Shown: positions 17,023-26,092 of the stretch, in pieces | Position numbering within the stretch: position 1 is the first letter of the stretch | Layout: every line of letters begins with the position of its first letter | From: SIG603 sp963611165 | Lineage (GTDB): Bacteria; Bacillota; Clostridia; Oscillospirales; Acutalibacteraceae | NCBI GenBank assembly: GCA_963611165.1 | Contig: CAVDQG010000006.1 | Location: 1-64,000, forward strand | Length of the DNA: 64,000 nucleotides | Direction: 5' to 3' | Position numbers and translations under genes: made by a program | The notes under the pieces: generated by a model | Told to the model about the DNA's origin: nothing | Database searches by the model: none | The model's input: the letters and a program-made list of their open reading frames with translations, nothing else

Positions 17023-17233
17023 ACAGGACGTAATCGAACTCGAAGGCGTCGTTAAAGAGGCTCTGCCTAACGCAACATTCAATGTTGAGCTTCCAAACGG
17101 CCATGTTATCTTAGCTCACATTTCCGGAAAGCTCAGAATGAACTACATTCGTATTCTTCCGGGAGATAAGGTAACTATTGAAATGTCACCGTACGATCTC
17201 ACAAAGGGTCGTATCACTTGGCGTTCAAAGTAA
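17015..17233 (+). CDS. infA: Translation initiation factor IF-1
   Basis: 72 residues, single S1/OB fold. Binds the A site of the 30S subunit. Start chosen at ATG 17015 with TGGAGG upstream; a start at 17003 would add four residues. Begins MSRQDVIELEGVVKEALPN and ends DLTKGRITWRSK. Confidence 0.96.
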   Translation: MSRQDVIELEGVVKEALPNATFNVELPNGHVILAHISGKLRMNYIRILPGDKVTIEMSPYDLTKGRITWRSK

Positions 17234-17277
17234 GAAATTAAAACGAAATTTAATCCCACTTTAAGGAGGGCACACAA

Positions 17278-17391
17278 ATGAAAGTCAGACCTTCTGTTAA
17301 GAAAATGTGTGAAAAATGCAAGATCATCAAGCGCAAGGGTAAGATCATGGTTATTTGTGAGAACCCTAAGCACAAGCAGCGCCAGGGTTAA
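17278..17391 (+). CDS. rpmJ: 50S ribosomal protein L36, zinc form
   Basis: A 37-residue protein between infA and rpsM. The zinc ligands Cys11, Cys14, Cys27 and His32 are present (C+ form). It starts MKVRPSVKKMCEKCK and has AAGGAGGG ten bases before the ATG. Confidence 0.96.
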   Translation: MKVRPSVKKMCEKCKIIKRKGKIMVICENPKHKQRQG

Positions 17392-17425
17392 TTACCCGGT
17401 GTCAAACTAATGGAGGTGCAAAAGC

Positions 17426-17794
17426 ATGGCTCGTATTTCAGGTATTGATTTACCAAGAGACAAGAGAATCGAGATTGCTCTTACATACATCTACGGTATC
17501 GGCCGTAAGACAGCTACAGACATCTGCGCAAACACAGGCGTAGATCCTGACATCAGAGTAAGAGACCTTTCTGAGGATGACGCTCAGAAAATCAGAGATT
17601 ATATCGATCAGAACTGCGTAGTTGAAGGTGACCTTCGCCGTGACGTAGCTTTTGATATTAAGAGACTTATCGAGATCGGCTGCTATCGTGGCGTTCGTCA
17701 CAGAAAGGGCTTGCCGGTAAGAGGTCAGCGTTCTAAGACCAATGCAAGAACACGCAAGGGTCCTAGAAAGACAATGGCAAACAAGAAGAAGTAA
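17426..17794 (+). CDS. rpsM: 30S ribosomal protein S13
   Basis: 122 residues. Head protein contacting the P-site tRNA. Begins MARISGIDLPRDKRIEIALTY; the tail RGQRSKTNARTRKGP is typical. Start of the alpha-operon part (rpsM-rpsK-rpsD-rpoA-rplQ), but with no separate promoter seen. Confidence 0.97.
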   Translation: MARISGIDLPRDKRIEIALTYIYGIGRKTATDICANTGVDPDIRVRDLSEDDAQKIRDYIDQNCVVEGDLRRDVAFDIKRLIEIGCYRGVRHRKGLPVRGQRSKTNARTRKGPRKTMANKKK

Positions 17795-17810
17795 TCGGAG
17801 GGATCAATAA

Positions 17811-18215
17811 ATGGCAGCAGTTAAAGGTAAAAAAGCTACCACAGTTCGCAGACGCCGTGAGCGCAAGAACATTGAGCGTGGAGCTGCTCATATCCAGTCC
17901 ACTTTTAACAATACAATCGTAACAATCACAGACCTTCAGGGCAATGCTGTTTCATGGGCAAGTGCCGGTGAGCTCGGTTTCCGTGGCTCAAGAAAGTCTA
18001 CTCCGTTCGCAGCACAGTCCGCTGCTGAGACAGCTGCTAAGGCTGCTATGGAGCATGGTATGAAGACAGTTGAAGTTTACGTTAAGGGTCCGGGAGCAGG
18101 CCGTGAGGCAGCTATCCGTGCTCTTCAGGCAACAGGTCTTGAAGTATACATGATCAAGGATGTTACACCAATCCCACATAACGGATGCCGTCCTCCTAAG
18201 AGAAGACGTGTATAA
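17811..18215 (+). CDS. rpsK: 30S ribosomal protein S11
   Basis: 134 residues. Platform protein near the E site. The signature VEVYVKGPGAGREAAIRAL and the end DVTPIPHNGCRPPKRRRV are clear. GGAGGGAT before the ATG. Confidence 0.97.
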   Translation: MAAVKGKKATTVRRRRERKNIERGAAHIQSTFNNTIVTITDLQGNAVSWASAGELGFRGSRKSTPFAAQSAAETAAKAAMEHGMKTVEVYVKGPGAGREAAIRALQATGLEVYMIKDVTPIPHNGCRPPKRRRV

Positions 18216-18235
18216 CCGAGCAGGAGGTAAAGATA

Positions 18236-18841
18236 ATGGCAAAGAATATGCAGCCAATCGCTAAGCGCTGCAAAGCGCTCGGCCTGTCACCCGCAGTAAT
18301 GGGTTACTCCAAGAAGACAACTAACCGCAACCCGAAGGGCACAATGAGACGTAAGCAGACAGAGTACGGTCTCCAGCTCAACGAGAAGCAGAAGGTTAAG
18401 TTCGTATATGGCATTCTCGAGAAGCAGTTCCACGATTATTACCTTAAGGCTGAGAAGGCTGAGGGTATCGCCGGTGAGAATCTTCTTTGCTTACTCGAGA
18501 GAAGATTAGACAACGTTGTATTCCGTGCAGGATTTGCAACAACACGCCGTGAGGCAAGACAGTCCGTTACACACGGCCACTTCCTCGTAAACGGTAAGAA
18601 GGTTGATATCCCATCCTACCAGGTAAAGGCTGGCGACGTCATCGAGGTTTGTGAGAAGAGCAGATCAAGCGCTAGATTCTCCAAGTTTGTCGGTGCAGAC
18701 GCAGTAGAAGTTACTTTACCGGCTTGGATCGAGAGACCGAACAAGGACGAGCTCAAGGTTCAGCTCACAAGACTCCCTGTTCGTGCAGATGTTGACTTCC
18801 CTGTAGAAGAGCATCTCATCGTCGAGTTGTACTCCAAGTAA
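18236..18841 (+). CDS. rpsD: 30S ribosomal protein S4
   Basis: 201 residues. 16S assembly initiator with the S4 RNA-binding fold (RRLDNVVFRAGFATTRREAR, about residues 88-107, and VNGKKVDIPSYQVKAGD). In E. coli it represses the alpha operon; in Bacillus rpsD is monocistronic, so its place here between rpsK and rpoA follows the ancestral order. A 90-base gap follows. Confidence 0.97.
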   Translation: MAKNMQPIAKRCKALGLSPAVMGYSKKTTNRNPKGTMRRKQTEYGLQLNEKQKVKFVYGILEKQFHDYYLKAEKAEGIAGENLLCLLERRLDNVVFRAGFATTRREARQSVTHGHFLVNGKKVDIPSYQVKAGDVIEVCEKSRSSARFSKFVGADAVEVTLPAWIERPNKDELKVQLTRLPVRADVDFPVEEHLIVELYSK

Positions 18842-18845
18842 TGCC

Positions 18846-18880
18846 CCTAAAAATAAGTCCCCTAAAGGAAATCTTATTTT
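18846..18880 (+). other. Hairpin between rpsD and rpoA
   Basis: AAAATAAG pairs with CTTATTTT about 15 bases later, followed by CTTCAGGACATTTTTTGAG. CCCCTAAA occurs twice in the same gap. This could be a weak internal terminator or a processing site that tunes rpoA relative to the ribosomal genes. Confidence 0.35.
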
Positions 18881-18931
18881 CTTCAGGACATTTTTTGAGC
18901 AATTTTTTGCTAATTGTAAAGGAGGATCGCG

Positions 18932-19900
18932 ATGATTGAGATAGAAAGACCTAATATAAAAGTCGAAGAGATCAAAGAAGAAGAAAACTACGGCAGATTT
19001 CTCGTAGAGCCTCTTGAGAGAGGTTTCGGTACTACTCTCGGAAACAGCTTGAGAAGAGTTCTTCTTTCAAGCCTTCCAGGCGTAGCAGTTAAATCTGTTA
19101 CAATCCGCGACGTTCTTCATGAGTTCTCCACAATAAAGGGCGTAAAAGAAGATGTTGCTGAGATAATTCTCAACATTAAGGGAATTATTGCAAAGCTTGA
19201 TTGCGACGGACCTAAGACTGTCGTTATTGATGCTGAGGGTTGCTGCGAAGTAACTGCCGGCGACATAAAGAACGACAGCGAGGTTGAGATTCTTAATCCG
19301 GACCTTCATATCGCTACACTTGATCAGGACGCAAAGCTCTATATGGAGATTGAGCTTGACAAGGGCAGAGGATATGTTTCCGGTGAGAGAAACAAAGCAA
19401 CAATGCCTGCCGGTGTTATCGGAAAATTAGCGGTAGATTCATTATTCTCCCCTGTGTCCAAGGTAAACTTCAGCGTTGAGCCTACAAGAGTCGGTCAGAG
19501 CATCGATTACGATAAGCTCACATTAGAGGTTTGGACAAACGGAGTTATCACTCCTCAGGAGGCTGTATCTCTTGCTGCTAAGATTCTTACAGACCACTTG
19601 TCACTCTTCGTCGACTTATCCGAGAGCGGTAAGAAGGCAGAGATCATGGTCGAGAAGGACGATGACGGCAGAGAGAAGATCCTTGAGATGACAATTGAAG
19701 AGCTCGATTTATCGGTTCGTTCATTTAACTGTCTCAAGCGTGCAGGAATCAATACTGTTGAGGATCTTATCAACAAGTCCGAAGAGGACATGATGAAGGT
19801 TCGCAACCTTGGTAAAAAGTCACTTGATGAGGTTATCTGGAAGATGTCTTCTCTCGGATACAGCCTTCGCAAGGACGACGACAAATCTTATAAGGAATAA
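18932..19900 (+). CDS. rpoA: RNA polymerase subunit alpha
   Basis: 322 residues. The N-terminal dimerisation domain (residues about 1-230, with PLERGFGTTLGNSLRRVLL) and the C-terminal domain (about 245-310; FNCLKRAGINTVEDLI and LGKKSLDEV) that binds UP elements and activators are both intact. TAAAGGAGG precedes the ATG. Confidence 0.98.
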   Translation: MIEIERPNIKVEEIKEEENYGRFLVEPLERGFGTTLGNSLRRVLLSSLPGVAVKSVTIRDVLHEFSTIKGVKEDVAEIILNIKGIIAKLDCDGPKTVVIDAEGCCEVTAGDIKNDSEVEILNPDLHIATLDQDAKLYMEIELDKGRGYVSGERNKATMPAGVIGKLAVDSLFSPVSKVNFSVEPTRVGQSIDYDKLTLEVWTNGVITPQEAVSLAAKILTDHLSLFVDLSESGKKAEIMVEKDDDGREKILEMTIEELDLSVRSFNCLKRAGINTVEDLINKSEEDMMKVRNLGKKSLDEVIWKMSSLGYSLRKDDDKSYKE

Positions 19901-19912
19901 GGAGTGATATCA

Positions 19913-20254
19913 ATGCCGGGAACAAGAAAACTCGGAAGAGACACTGCTCATAGAACAGCTATGCTTAGAGGTCTCGTTACATTCTTCTTCGAGACAGGAA
20001 GAATCGAGACAACATATACAAGAGCTAAGGAAGTTCAGGCTTTAGCCGAGAAGTTCATCACAATAGCTAAGGAAGATAATCTCAACAACAGACGTAAGGC
20101 TCTTTCCTTCATCACAAAGGAAGCTGTAGTCAACAAGCTCTTCACTGAGATTGCTCCTAAGTACGTTGATCGCAACGGTGGTTACACAAGAGTCACAAAG
20201 ACAGGACCACGCCGCGGTGACGCTGCTGAGATGGCTATTTTAGAGCTCATCTAA
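19913..20254 (+). CDS. rplQ: 50S ribosomal protein L17
   Basis: 113 residues. The last gene of the operon. Start at ATG 19913, eight bases after AAGGAG; a GTG nine bases upstream sits in the ribosome site. Begins MPGTRKLGRDTAHRTAMLRG. Confidence 0.97.
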   Translation: MPGTRKLGRDTAHRTAMLRGLVTFFFETGRIETTYTRAKEVQALAEKFITIAKEDNLNNRRKALSFITKEAVVNKLFTEIAPKYVDRNGGYTRVTKTGPRRGDAAEMAILELI

Positions 20255-20305
20255 TCGAAATTTTCAAGTTTCGGTTAAGCTGCTTTTATAGGCTTATCAA
20301 TTATA

Positions 20306-20343
20306 CCCTCGTTTTAACGAAAGTTAATGCGAGGGTTTTTATT
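20306..20343 (+). terminator. Terminator of the ribosomal operon
   Basis: CCCTCG (20306-20311) pairs with CGAGGG (20330-20335). The inner part GTTTTAAC-GAAA-GTTAATGC extends the stem with one mismatch and gives a GAAA tetraloop. A run of T follows. Confidence 0.85.
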
Positions 20344-20352
20344 TTGTTTAGT

Positions 20353-20386
20353 AAAAAAGACTTCCGGAGTAAAACTCGGAAGTCTT
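20353..20386 (-). terminator. Terminator of hflX
   Basis: On the minus strand AAGACTTCCG (20386-20377) pairs with CGGAAGTCTT (20366-20357), followed by a T tract opposite AAAAAA at 20353-20358. It faces the ribosomal-operon terminator. Confidence 0.8.
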
Positions 20387-20412
20387 GATAAATTTATACA
20401 ACTGATAAGCTA

Positions 20413-21684
20413 TTAATTTTCTTCGATGATAAATTCCTTGCAGATACCGTAAAGCCTCGGGTCTACGCTCGCTCTGATCTTAAGACCTTCTGCAACATAT
20501 TCTTCACAGAGAACTGTGCCGTCACGTCTTATTTCAGCCGCTAAGCCTGACTTGGAGAACGGAAGCAAAAATTCTGCTTCAATGTTCTTTTCGGGAAGAG
20601 CATCTTCGATTGCAGCTAAAAGCTCGTCGATTCCTTCTCCCTTGAGAGCGGATATGTGCACCGCACCGTGAACGTGCGGAGCAGACACAAACATCTCCTC
20701 ATTTTCAACCTTGTCCCATTTGTTGAGAACAGGGATGATAGGTCTTGACTCACTGCCTAAGTCATGCAAAATCTCATTTGTGACATCAAGGTGAACCTGA
20801 GCCTCGGGGGAGCTTGCGTCGCAGACATTTAAAATTATGTCGGCTGTTGCGGCTTGCTCGAGAGTCGACTTGAAAGCTTCGACAAGGTGGTGCGGAAGTC
20901 GTCTGACAAGTCCTACGGTATCGATAAGCATGATATTTTTTCCGCACGGTAGCTTTAAAGCTCTTGCAGTCGGGTCAAGTGTTGCGAAAAGCTTATCTTC
21001 TGCCAAAACCCCCGCATCGGTGAGAAAATTCATAAGAGTAGATTTGCCCGCATTTGTGTAGCCGACAAGAGCACATGTTATCGTGTCGTTTTTCTCTCGT
21101 CTGCGGTTGATTTCCGCTCTGTTTTTCTCAACATCGGCGAGCGCGTCTTTGAGGTTTTCTATTCTTCTTCTGATGTGACGGCGGTCAGTCTCCAGTTTTG
21201 TTTCACCGGGGCCTCGTGTGCCGATTCCGCCTCCAAGTCTTGAAAGTGCTGTTCCTCTTCCCGTGAGACGGGGCATCATGTATCTCAGCTGTGCGATTTC
21301 AACCTGAAGCTTGCCCTCCTTTGTCTTTGCACGAATGGCAAAGATATCGAGAATGAGCATTGTGCGGTCAATAACTCGGCAGTCTGTCTCGTCCTCAAGG
21401 TTTCTAATCTGAATAGGGGTGAGTTCACGGTCAAATATGAGCAAATCAATCTCGTTGTTCTGACAAAATTCCTTTATCTCCTCGACCATTCCCGTGCCGA
21501 CACATGTGCCTGTCTTGACGGATTCTCTCTTTTGAATCTTGGTGGCAATCGGCTCAGCGCCCGCACTTTTGGTGAGTTCCCAGAGCTCGTCCATGCTGCT
21601 TTTGGCGTCAAATTCGCCCGTATCGACACCTACGAGAAGTGCTCTCTCGGGCTTGATTTCGTTTATATGTAAATCATTTGCCAT
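20413..21684 (-). CDS. hflX: GTPase HflX
   Basis: 423 residues. Ribosome-associated GTPase that splits stalled or hibernating ribosomes. The N-terminal HflX domain includes the glycine-rich LSRLGGGIGTRGPGETKLE (about 148-166). The G domain follows with P-loop GYTNAGKST at 208-216, DTVGLV, NKWD and SALKGEG. AAAGGAG precedes the ATG on the minus strand. It lies alone and convergent with the ribosomal operon. Confidence 0.95.
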   Translation of the reverse strand: MANDLHINEIKPERALLVGVDTGEFDAKSSMDELWELTKSAGAEPIATKIQKRESVKTGTCVGTGMVEEIKEFCQNNEIDLLIFDRELTPIQIRNLEDETDCRVIDRTMLILDIFAIRAKTKEGKLQVEIAQLRYMMPRLTGRGTALSRLGGGIGTRGPGETKLETDRRHIRRRIENLKDALADVEKNRAEINRRREKNDTITCALVGYTNAGKSTLMNFLTDAGVLAEDKLFATLDPTARALKLPCGKNIMLIDTVGLVRRLPHHLVEAFKSTLEQAATADIILNVCDASSPEAQVHLDVTNEILHDLGSESRPIIPVLNKWDKVENEEMFVSAPHVHGAVHISALKGEGIDELLAAIEDALPEKNIEAEFLLPFSKSGLAAEIRRDGTVLCEEYVAEGLKIRASVDPRLYGICKEFIIEEN

Positions 21685-21725
21685 GAATAAATCTCCTTTG
21701 CCTAAATTTATTGTGACTTATTCCG

Positions 21726-21731
21726 ATTATA
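21726..21731 (-). promoter_or_regulatory. Extended -10 promoter of hflX
   Basis: Minus strand TATAAT with TGC immediately before it (extended -10). The -35 region 17 bases upstream (TGGCAA) is poor. The start codon is about 40 bases downstream. Confidence 0.5.
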
Positions 21732-21795
21732 GCATAGAAACTGTATTTTTGCCATAAGAAGAAAAAAGTTAACATTCTGCGTGTGGTGAGAAATA

Positions 21796-21824
21796 TTGAC
21801 AAATCGAAGTTACAGTGATAAAAT
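21796..21824 (+). promoter_or_regulatory. Promoter of the fatty-acid cluster
   Basis: Consensus TTGACA (21796-21801), 17-base spacer, TAAAAT (21819-21824). It lies 40 bases before the MarR-type gene. Confidence 0.75.
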
Positions 21825-21838
21825 AGTTAGGAAAACTA
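21824..21838 (+). promoter_or_regulatory. Inverted repeat overlapping -10, candidate MarR/FabT operator
   Basis: TAGTT-AGGAA-AACTA, 5-bp arms with a 5-base centre, covers the end of the -10 box and the start of transcription. Placement fits repression of the operon by its first gene product. Confidence 0.45.
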
Positions 21839-21863
21839 ATTATTTGATGAGGGGCGAAGAGAT

Positions 21864-22328
21864 ATGTCAGAATTTTCTCAGAAGCTTAGCGACAGACTCC
21901 GTGAGGTCAGTATGAACATCTCCCAGCTCGAGGAGGCTGCACTTTCGGACAGCGGACTCGGACTGACCCTGAGTGAAATGCATTTGCTCGGATTTATATA
22001 TAATTACGAGGATGCTTACGGCGTCGGTGCAGGCGTAAAGATTAGCGATATTGCCGATGCACTCAGCATATCGAGACCGTCGGCAACAGTCGGCGTTAAG
22101 AAGCTTTTTACCAAGGGCTTTGTCGAAAAGGAAGCGGATCCCGTGGACGGAAGAGTAACGGTAGCCTGTCTTACAACGCTTGGCAGACGGGTTTATAACC
22201 GTCACCGAAAGTCACAGAGCGAAGTGCTCGAGAAGCTCGAAAAGGAATTCACTTCTGAACAGCAAGACATTCTCCTGAGAGCAGTCGACAGGCTGACAGA
22301 ATATTTCAGGGGCTACAAAAAGAAGTAA
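21864..22328 (+). CDS. MarR-family regulator of fatty acid synthesis (FabT-like)
   Basis: 154 residues. A MarR winged helix: KISDIADALSISRPSATVGVKKLFTKGFVEK (about residues 56-85, helix-turn-helix), then a wing with the DPVDGRVTVACLTTLGR segment. It is 25 bases upstream of fabH, the arrangement of FabT in streptococci, where FabT with acyl-ACP represses fab genes. The same job is inferred here, supported by an inverted repeat across its own -10 box. GAGGGGC lies before the ATG. Confidence 0.8.
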   Translation: MSEFSQKLSDRLREVSMNISQLEEAALSDSGLGLTLSEMHLLGFIYNYEDAYGVGAGVKISDIADALSISRPSATVGVKKLFTKGFVEKEADPVDGRVTVACLTTLGRRVYNRHRKSQSEVLEKLEKEFTSEQQDILLRAVDRLTEYFRGYKKK

Positions 22329-22353
22329 TATATTGAGTAAAGGATAAAACAAA

Positions 22354-23316
22354 ATGAATTTCAAGGTACTCGGAACAGGAAGCTACATTCCGCCGAGAGT
22401 TGTCACAAATGACGAGCTCTCGACCATGGTAGATGCAAACGACAAGTCGATTACAAAGCTTGTCGGAATAAAAGAAAGACATGTTTCGGTTGACGAGAAC
22501 ACCTCCCAGATGGGAACGAAGGCTGCTTTGGCTGCACTTGAAAACAGTGGTACAAAGCCTGAAGAGCTCGATCTCATCTTGGCGGTCACAATGACAGCGG
22601 AGTACGCTAACCCCGGAATTTCCGCAATGATTCAGCGTGATATAGGAGCAACTTGTCCCGCAATGGATATCGGCGGTGCCGCTTGCACAGGATTTATGTT
22701 CCTCATGGAAACCTGTGCTTCTTTTATGGCTACGGGAAAGTACAAAAAGGTTCTTTTGGTTGCCAGCGAAAGATTAAGCGGAATTACCGATTGGTCTGAT
22801 AAGAACACAGCAATCATTTTTGCGGACGGTGCAGGCGCATTGGTCGTATCTGACGAAGAGGACAATCTTCTTGCAAGTGAGCTTCACACCTACGGCGAGG
22901 ACGAGACTATCGTTGTGCCCGATGTAACGGGTGAAAGCCCATTCTGGCAGGGTGAGAAGGTAGAGAAGGTAAGCATTTTCATGAACGGCACCAAGACCTA
23001 CCGCTTCGCCATCGCTCAGATGAGAGAAATCATCGACAACATGATGAACAAGCTCGGAATTACGGGCGATGATATCAAGTGGGTGCTTCCGCATCAGGCT
23101 AATATCAGAATCATCAACGAGGCAAAGAAGAAAATCCCCGTGGCTCAGGAGAAGTTCAGAACAACAATCGAGAAATACGGCAATATTTCATCGGCATGTA
23201 TCCCGGTGCTTCTTGACGAGCTCAACAGAAACGGCGAATTAGAGCGTGGCGACCTTCTTGCAATGGTAGCCTTCGGCGGCGGTCTTCACAGCGGCGGAGC
23301 AATTCTTCGCTGGTAA
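22354..23316 (+). CDS. fabH: 3-oxoacyl-ACP synthase III
   Basis: 320 residues. Starts chain elongation from acetyl-CoA (or a branched acyl-CoA) and malonyl-ACP. The catalytic triad Cys111 (GGAACTGF), His247 (PHQANIR) and Asn277 (GNISSA) is complete. It follows the MarR gene closely; after it is a 110-base gap with its own regulatory palindrome. Confidence 0.96.
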   Translation: MNFKVLGTGSYIPPRVVTNDELSTMVDANDKSITKLVGIKERHVSVDENTSQMGTKAALAALENSGTKPEELDLILAVTMTAEYANPGISAMIQRDIGATCPAMDIGGAACTGFMFLMETCASFMATGKYKKVLLVASERLSGITDWSDKNTAIIFADGAGALVVSDEEDNLLASELHTYGEDETIVVPDVTGESPFWQGEKVEKVSIFMNGTKTYRFAIAQMREIIDNMMNKLGITGDDIKWVLPHQANIRIINEAKKKIPVAQEKFRTTIEKYGNISSACIPVLLDELNRNGELERGDLLAMVAFGGGLHSGGAILRW

Positions 23317-23360
23317 AAACAAGCTTTTCCACATGTGAGGAAAAACTTTTCGAAAGTTAG

Positions 23361-23375
23361 CAAATTATTAATTTG
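23361..23375 (+). promoter_or_regulatory. Perfect 15-bp palindrome before fabK
   Basis: CAAATTA-T-TAATTTG. It lies 50 bases before the fabK start, just upstream of AT-rich -10-like sequences (TATATT, TATATA). AT-rich palindromes of this kind are bound by FabT in other Firmicutes, so it may be a second site for the MarR-like protein. Confidence 0.45.
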
Positions 23376-23426
23376 TTTGGTGTATATTGGTATATATCCT
23401 ACTGATAAGAAAGGATGCGAATTGTT

Positions 23427-24371
23427 ATGATAAAAACACCTCTTTGTGATTTACTTGGAATCGAATATCCGATTTTCCAGGGAGGAATGGCATGGATAAG
23501 CGACGGAAAATTGGCAGGTGCCGTTTCCGAAGCAGGCGGACTCGGAATTATTTCCGCCATGAATGCTAACGCAGATTATTTAAGAGAGCAGATAAAGATT
23601 GCACGTGAGATTACAGATAAGCCGTTCGGCGTAAATGTAATGCTCATGAGCCCGTTTGCCGCAGAAGTGGCACAGCTTATTGCCGAGGAAAAGGTTCCTG
23701 TTGTCACAACAGGCGCAGGAAATCCCTCGAAGTTTATGCCGCTCTGGCTTGAGGCAGGAATCAAGGTTATTCCCGTTGTATCAAGCGTAGGAATGGCTAA
23801 GCTTTGCACAAAGGCAGGCGCAGCCGCACTTATTGCAGAGGGCAGTGAGTCCGGTGGACATATCGGTGAGACAAACACCATGCCGCTTGTTCCTCAGGTA
23901 GTAGACGCAACAACTCTCCCTGTTATCGCAGCAGGCGGTATCGCAGACGGAAGAGGAGTAGCCGCAGCATTCATGCTCGGTGCGGTCGGAGTTCAGCTTG
24001 GTACAAGATTCCTTGTTGCAACAGAGTGCAATGTTCACCCGAACTACAAGAAGAAGGTCTTGAAGGCTAACGACAGAGCTACCATTGCAACAGGAAAGAG
24101 ACTCGGTCACCCCGTAAGAAGCATTGAGAACCAGTTCTCAAAGTCTTACTTCAAGTCGGAGTATTCTTCAATGCCCGATGAGGATCTCGAGAAGCTCGGT
24201 GCGGGTGCACTCAGAAAAGCCGCAGTCGAGGGCAACGAGAAAGAGGGTTGCTTCCTCGCAGGTCAGGTAGCGGGCATGGTCAACAAGGAGCAGTCCGCTA
24301 AGGAAATCATTACAGAGATTTTCGCCGAGGCAGAAGAGGTGCTGAAAGGAGCTAACAAATGGCTAAGATAG
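23427..24371 (+). CDS. fabK: Enoyl-ACP reductase II (FabK)
   Basis: 314 residues from ATG 23427 (MIKTPLCDLLGIEYPIFQGG); an ATG four codons earlier overlaps the ribosome site. An FMN-dependent NAD(P)H enoyl reductase of the nitronate monooxygenase fold, the last step of each elongation cycle. Motifs: FQGGMAWISD at the start, AEGSESGGHIGE near 135, and AAGGIADGRG near 170. No FabI is seen in the window. Its end overlaps fabD by 13 bases. Confidence 0.94.
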   Translation: MIKTPLCDLLGIEYPIFQGGMAWISDGKLAGAVSEAGGLGIISAMNANADYLREQIKIAREITDKPFGVNVMLMSPFAAEVAQLIAEEKVPVVTTGAGNPSKFMPLWLEAGIKVIPVVSSVGMAKLCTKAGAAALIAEGSESGGHIGETNTMPLVPQVVDATTLPVIAAGGIADGRGVAAAFMLGAVGVQLGTRFLVATECNVHPNYKKKVLKANDRATIATGKRLGHPVRSIENQFSKSYFKSEYSSMPDEDLEKLGAGALRKAAVEGNEKEGCFLAGQVAGMVNKEQSAKEIITEIFAEAEEVLKGANKWLR

Positions 24372-25279
24372 CTTTTGTCTTTGCAGGACAGGGCGCACAG
24401 TACGAGGGAATGGGAAAGTCTCTTGTCGAGAAAAGCGCAGCCGCAAAGGAAATTTTCGATATAGCAGATAAGGTAAGACCCGGAACAAGCGAGCAGTGCT
24501 TCACAGCGCCGCTTTCCGAGCTTAGCATAACAAAGAACACTCAGCCGTGTCTTTATAATGTTGATTTGGCTTGTGCAGAGGCACTTCGTGAGAACGGAAT
24601 CGTTCCCGATGCTGTCGCAGGCTTCTCTCTCGGAGAGATTGCAGCCGTCACTTTCTCGGGAGTAGTATCCCGTGAGGACGGTATGAAAATCGTCACAAAG
24701 AGAGGACTTCTCATGCAGGAGGCTGCAGGCAAGGTGGACAGTGCCATGGCGGCGGTTCTCAAGCTTTCCAATGAGACAGTCGAGGAGCTCGCTTCAAAGT
24801 ACGATATGGTCTATCCCGTAAATTACAATTGCCCGGGACAGCTTGTCGTAGCAGGCGAGAAAACTCAGCTTGAGGCTTTTGCGGCTGATGTCGCAGAGGC
24901 AAAGGGCAGAGCAAAGATACTCAACGTAAGCGGCGGCTTCCACTCTCCTTTCATGGCAGAGGCGGCAGACGGTCTTTACGAGGAGCTCAAAAATTACGAG
25001 CTCAAAATGCCAAGCATTCCGACATACTCCAATTTCACGGCTAAGCCCTATTCCGAGGATGACGATATTGCTTCGCTCCTCATGAATCAGGTGAAAAATC
25101 CCGTCAGATGGCAGCAGATTGTCGAGAATATGATAAATGAGGGAATCGATACCTTCATCGAGTGCGGTGCGGGCAAAACCCTCTCCGGACTTATCAAGAA
25201 GATAAACAAGGAAGTAAAAGTATATAATGTTCAGGATGCCGAGAGCTTGGAGAATGTGCTTTCCGAGCTTAAGGGATAA
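24359..25279 (+). CDS. fabD: Malonyl-CoA:ACP transacylase
   Basis: 306 residues. Loads malonyl groups onto ACP. Nucleophile Ser90 in GFSLGEIAA and catalytic His195 in GGFHSPFM are present, with the oxyanion motif FAGQGAQ at 8-14. GAAAGGAG inside fabK serves as ribosome site, and the overlap points to translational coupling. Confidence 0.96.
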   Translation: MAKIAFVFAGQGAQYEGMGKSLVEKSAAAKEIFDIADKVRPGTSEQCFTAPLSELSITKNTQPCLYNVDLACAEALRENGIVPDAVAGFSLGEIAAVTFSGVVSREDGMKIVTKRGLLMQEAAGKVDSAMAAVLKLSNETVEELASKYDMVYPVNYNCPGQLVVAGEKTQLEAFAADVAEAKGRAKILNVSGGFHSPFMAEAADGLYEELKNYELKMPSIPTYSNFTAKPYSEDDDIASLLMNQVKNPVRWQQIVENMINEGIDTFIECGAGKTLSGLIKKINKEVKVYNVQDAESLENVLSELKG

Positions 25280-25291
25280 TGAGGAGAAAAT

Positions 25292-26035
25292 ATGAGCTTT
25301 GATTTAAGCGGTAAGGTAGCCGTTGTCACGGGTGCTTCAAGCGGAATCGGAAAAGAGACCGCTATAAAGCTTGCCGAGCACGGTGCGGATGTAGCCGTTA
25401 TTTATTCATCCTCGAGAGAGGGTGCGGACGACGCAGTCGAAAAGATAGTTTCTCTCGGAAGAAAGGCAGTCGCATATAAGTGCAACGTAGCCGACACCGA
25501 GGAGACAAAGAACACCGTCGATGCAATTCACAAGGAATTCGGAAGAATCGATATACTTGTCAATAACGCAGGCATCACAAGAGATAACCTCATCCTCAAG
25601 ATGAAGGAAGAGGACTGGGATGCTGTTTTGGATGTAAACCTCAAGGGTGCATTCAATATGATTAAGGCAAGCTACAGAATATTCAGCCGCCAGAGAAGCG
25701 GAAGAATCATTTCAATAACATCGGCATCGGGAATTATCGGAAATGCAGGTCAGGCTAACTATTCTTCCTCCAAGGCTGGACTTATCGGTCTTACCAAATC
25801 GGTCGCAAGAGAGCTTGCCGGAAGAAACGTTACCGTTAATGCAGTTGCGCCGGGATTCATCGAGACGCCAATGACCGCCGGCTTTGACGACAGCAATCCG
25901 CTTGTAGCAAGCATTCCGCTTAAGAGAATGGGCAAGCCCGAGAATGTCGCAAACGCAGTTTGCTTCTTGGCAAGCGATGAAGCTGAGTATATCACGGGAG
26001 TGGTACTCAGTGTAGACGGCGGCATCGCAATGTGA
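25292..26035 (+). CDS. fabG: 3-oxoacyl-ACP reductase
   Basis: 247 residues, short-chain dehydrogenase. NADP(H) motif TGASSGIG (13-20), NNAG (91-94), catalytic Ser144, Tyr157 and Lys161. GAGGAG before the ATG, 12 bases after fabD. Confidence 0.96.
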   Translation: MSFDLSGKVAVVTGASSGIGKETAIKLAEHGADVAVIYSSSREGADDAVEKIVSLGRKAVAYKCNVADTEETKNTVDAIHKEFGRIDILVNNAGITRDNLILKMKEEDWDAVLDVNLKGAFNMIKASYRIFSRQRSGRIISITSASGIIGNAGQANYSSSKAGLIGLTKSVARELAGRNVTVNAVAPGFIETPMTAGFDDSNPLVASIPLKRMGKPENVANAVCFLASDEAEYITGVVLSVDGGIAM

Positions 26036-26092
26036 TGCAAAGAAAGATTTTGAATCTATATTAATCATAGTTTACAGGGAATGTGTAATAAT

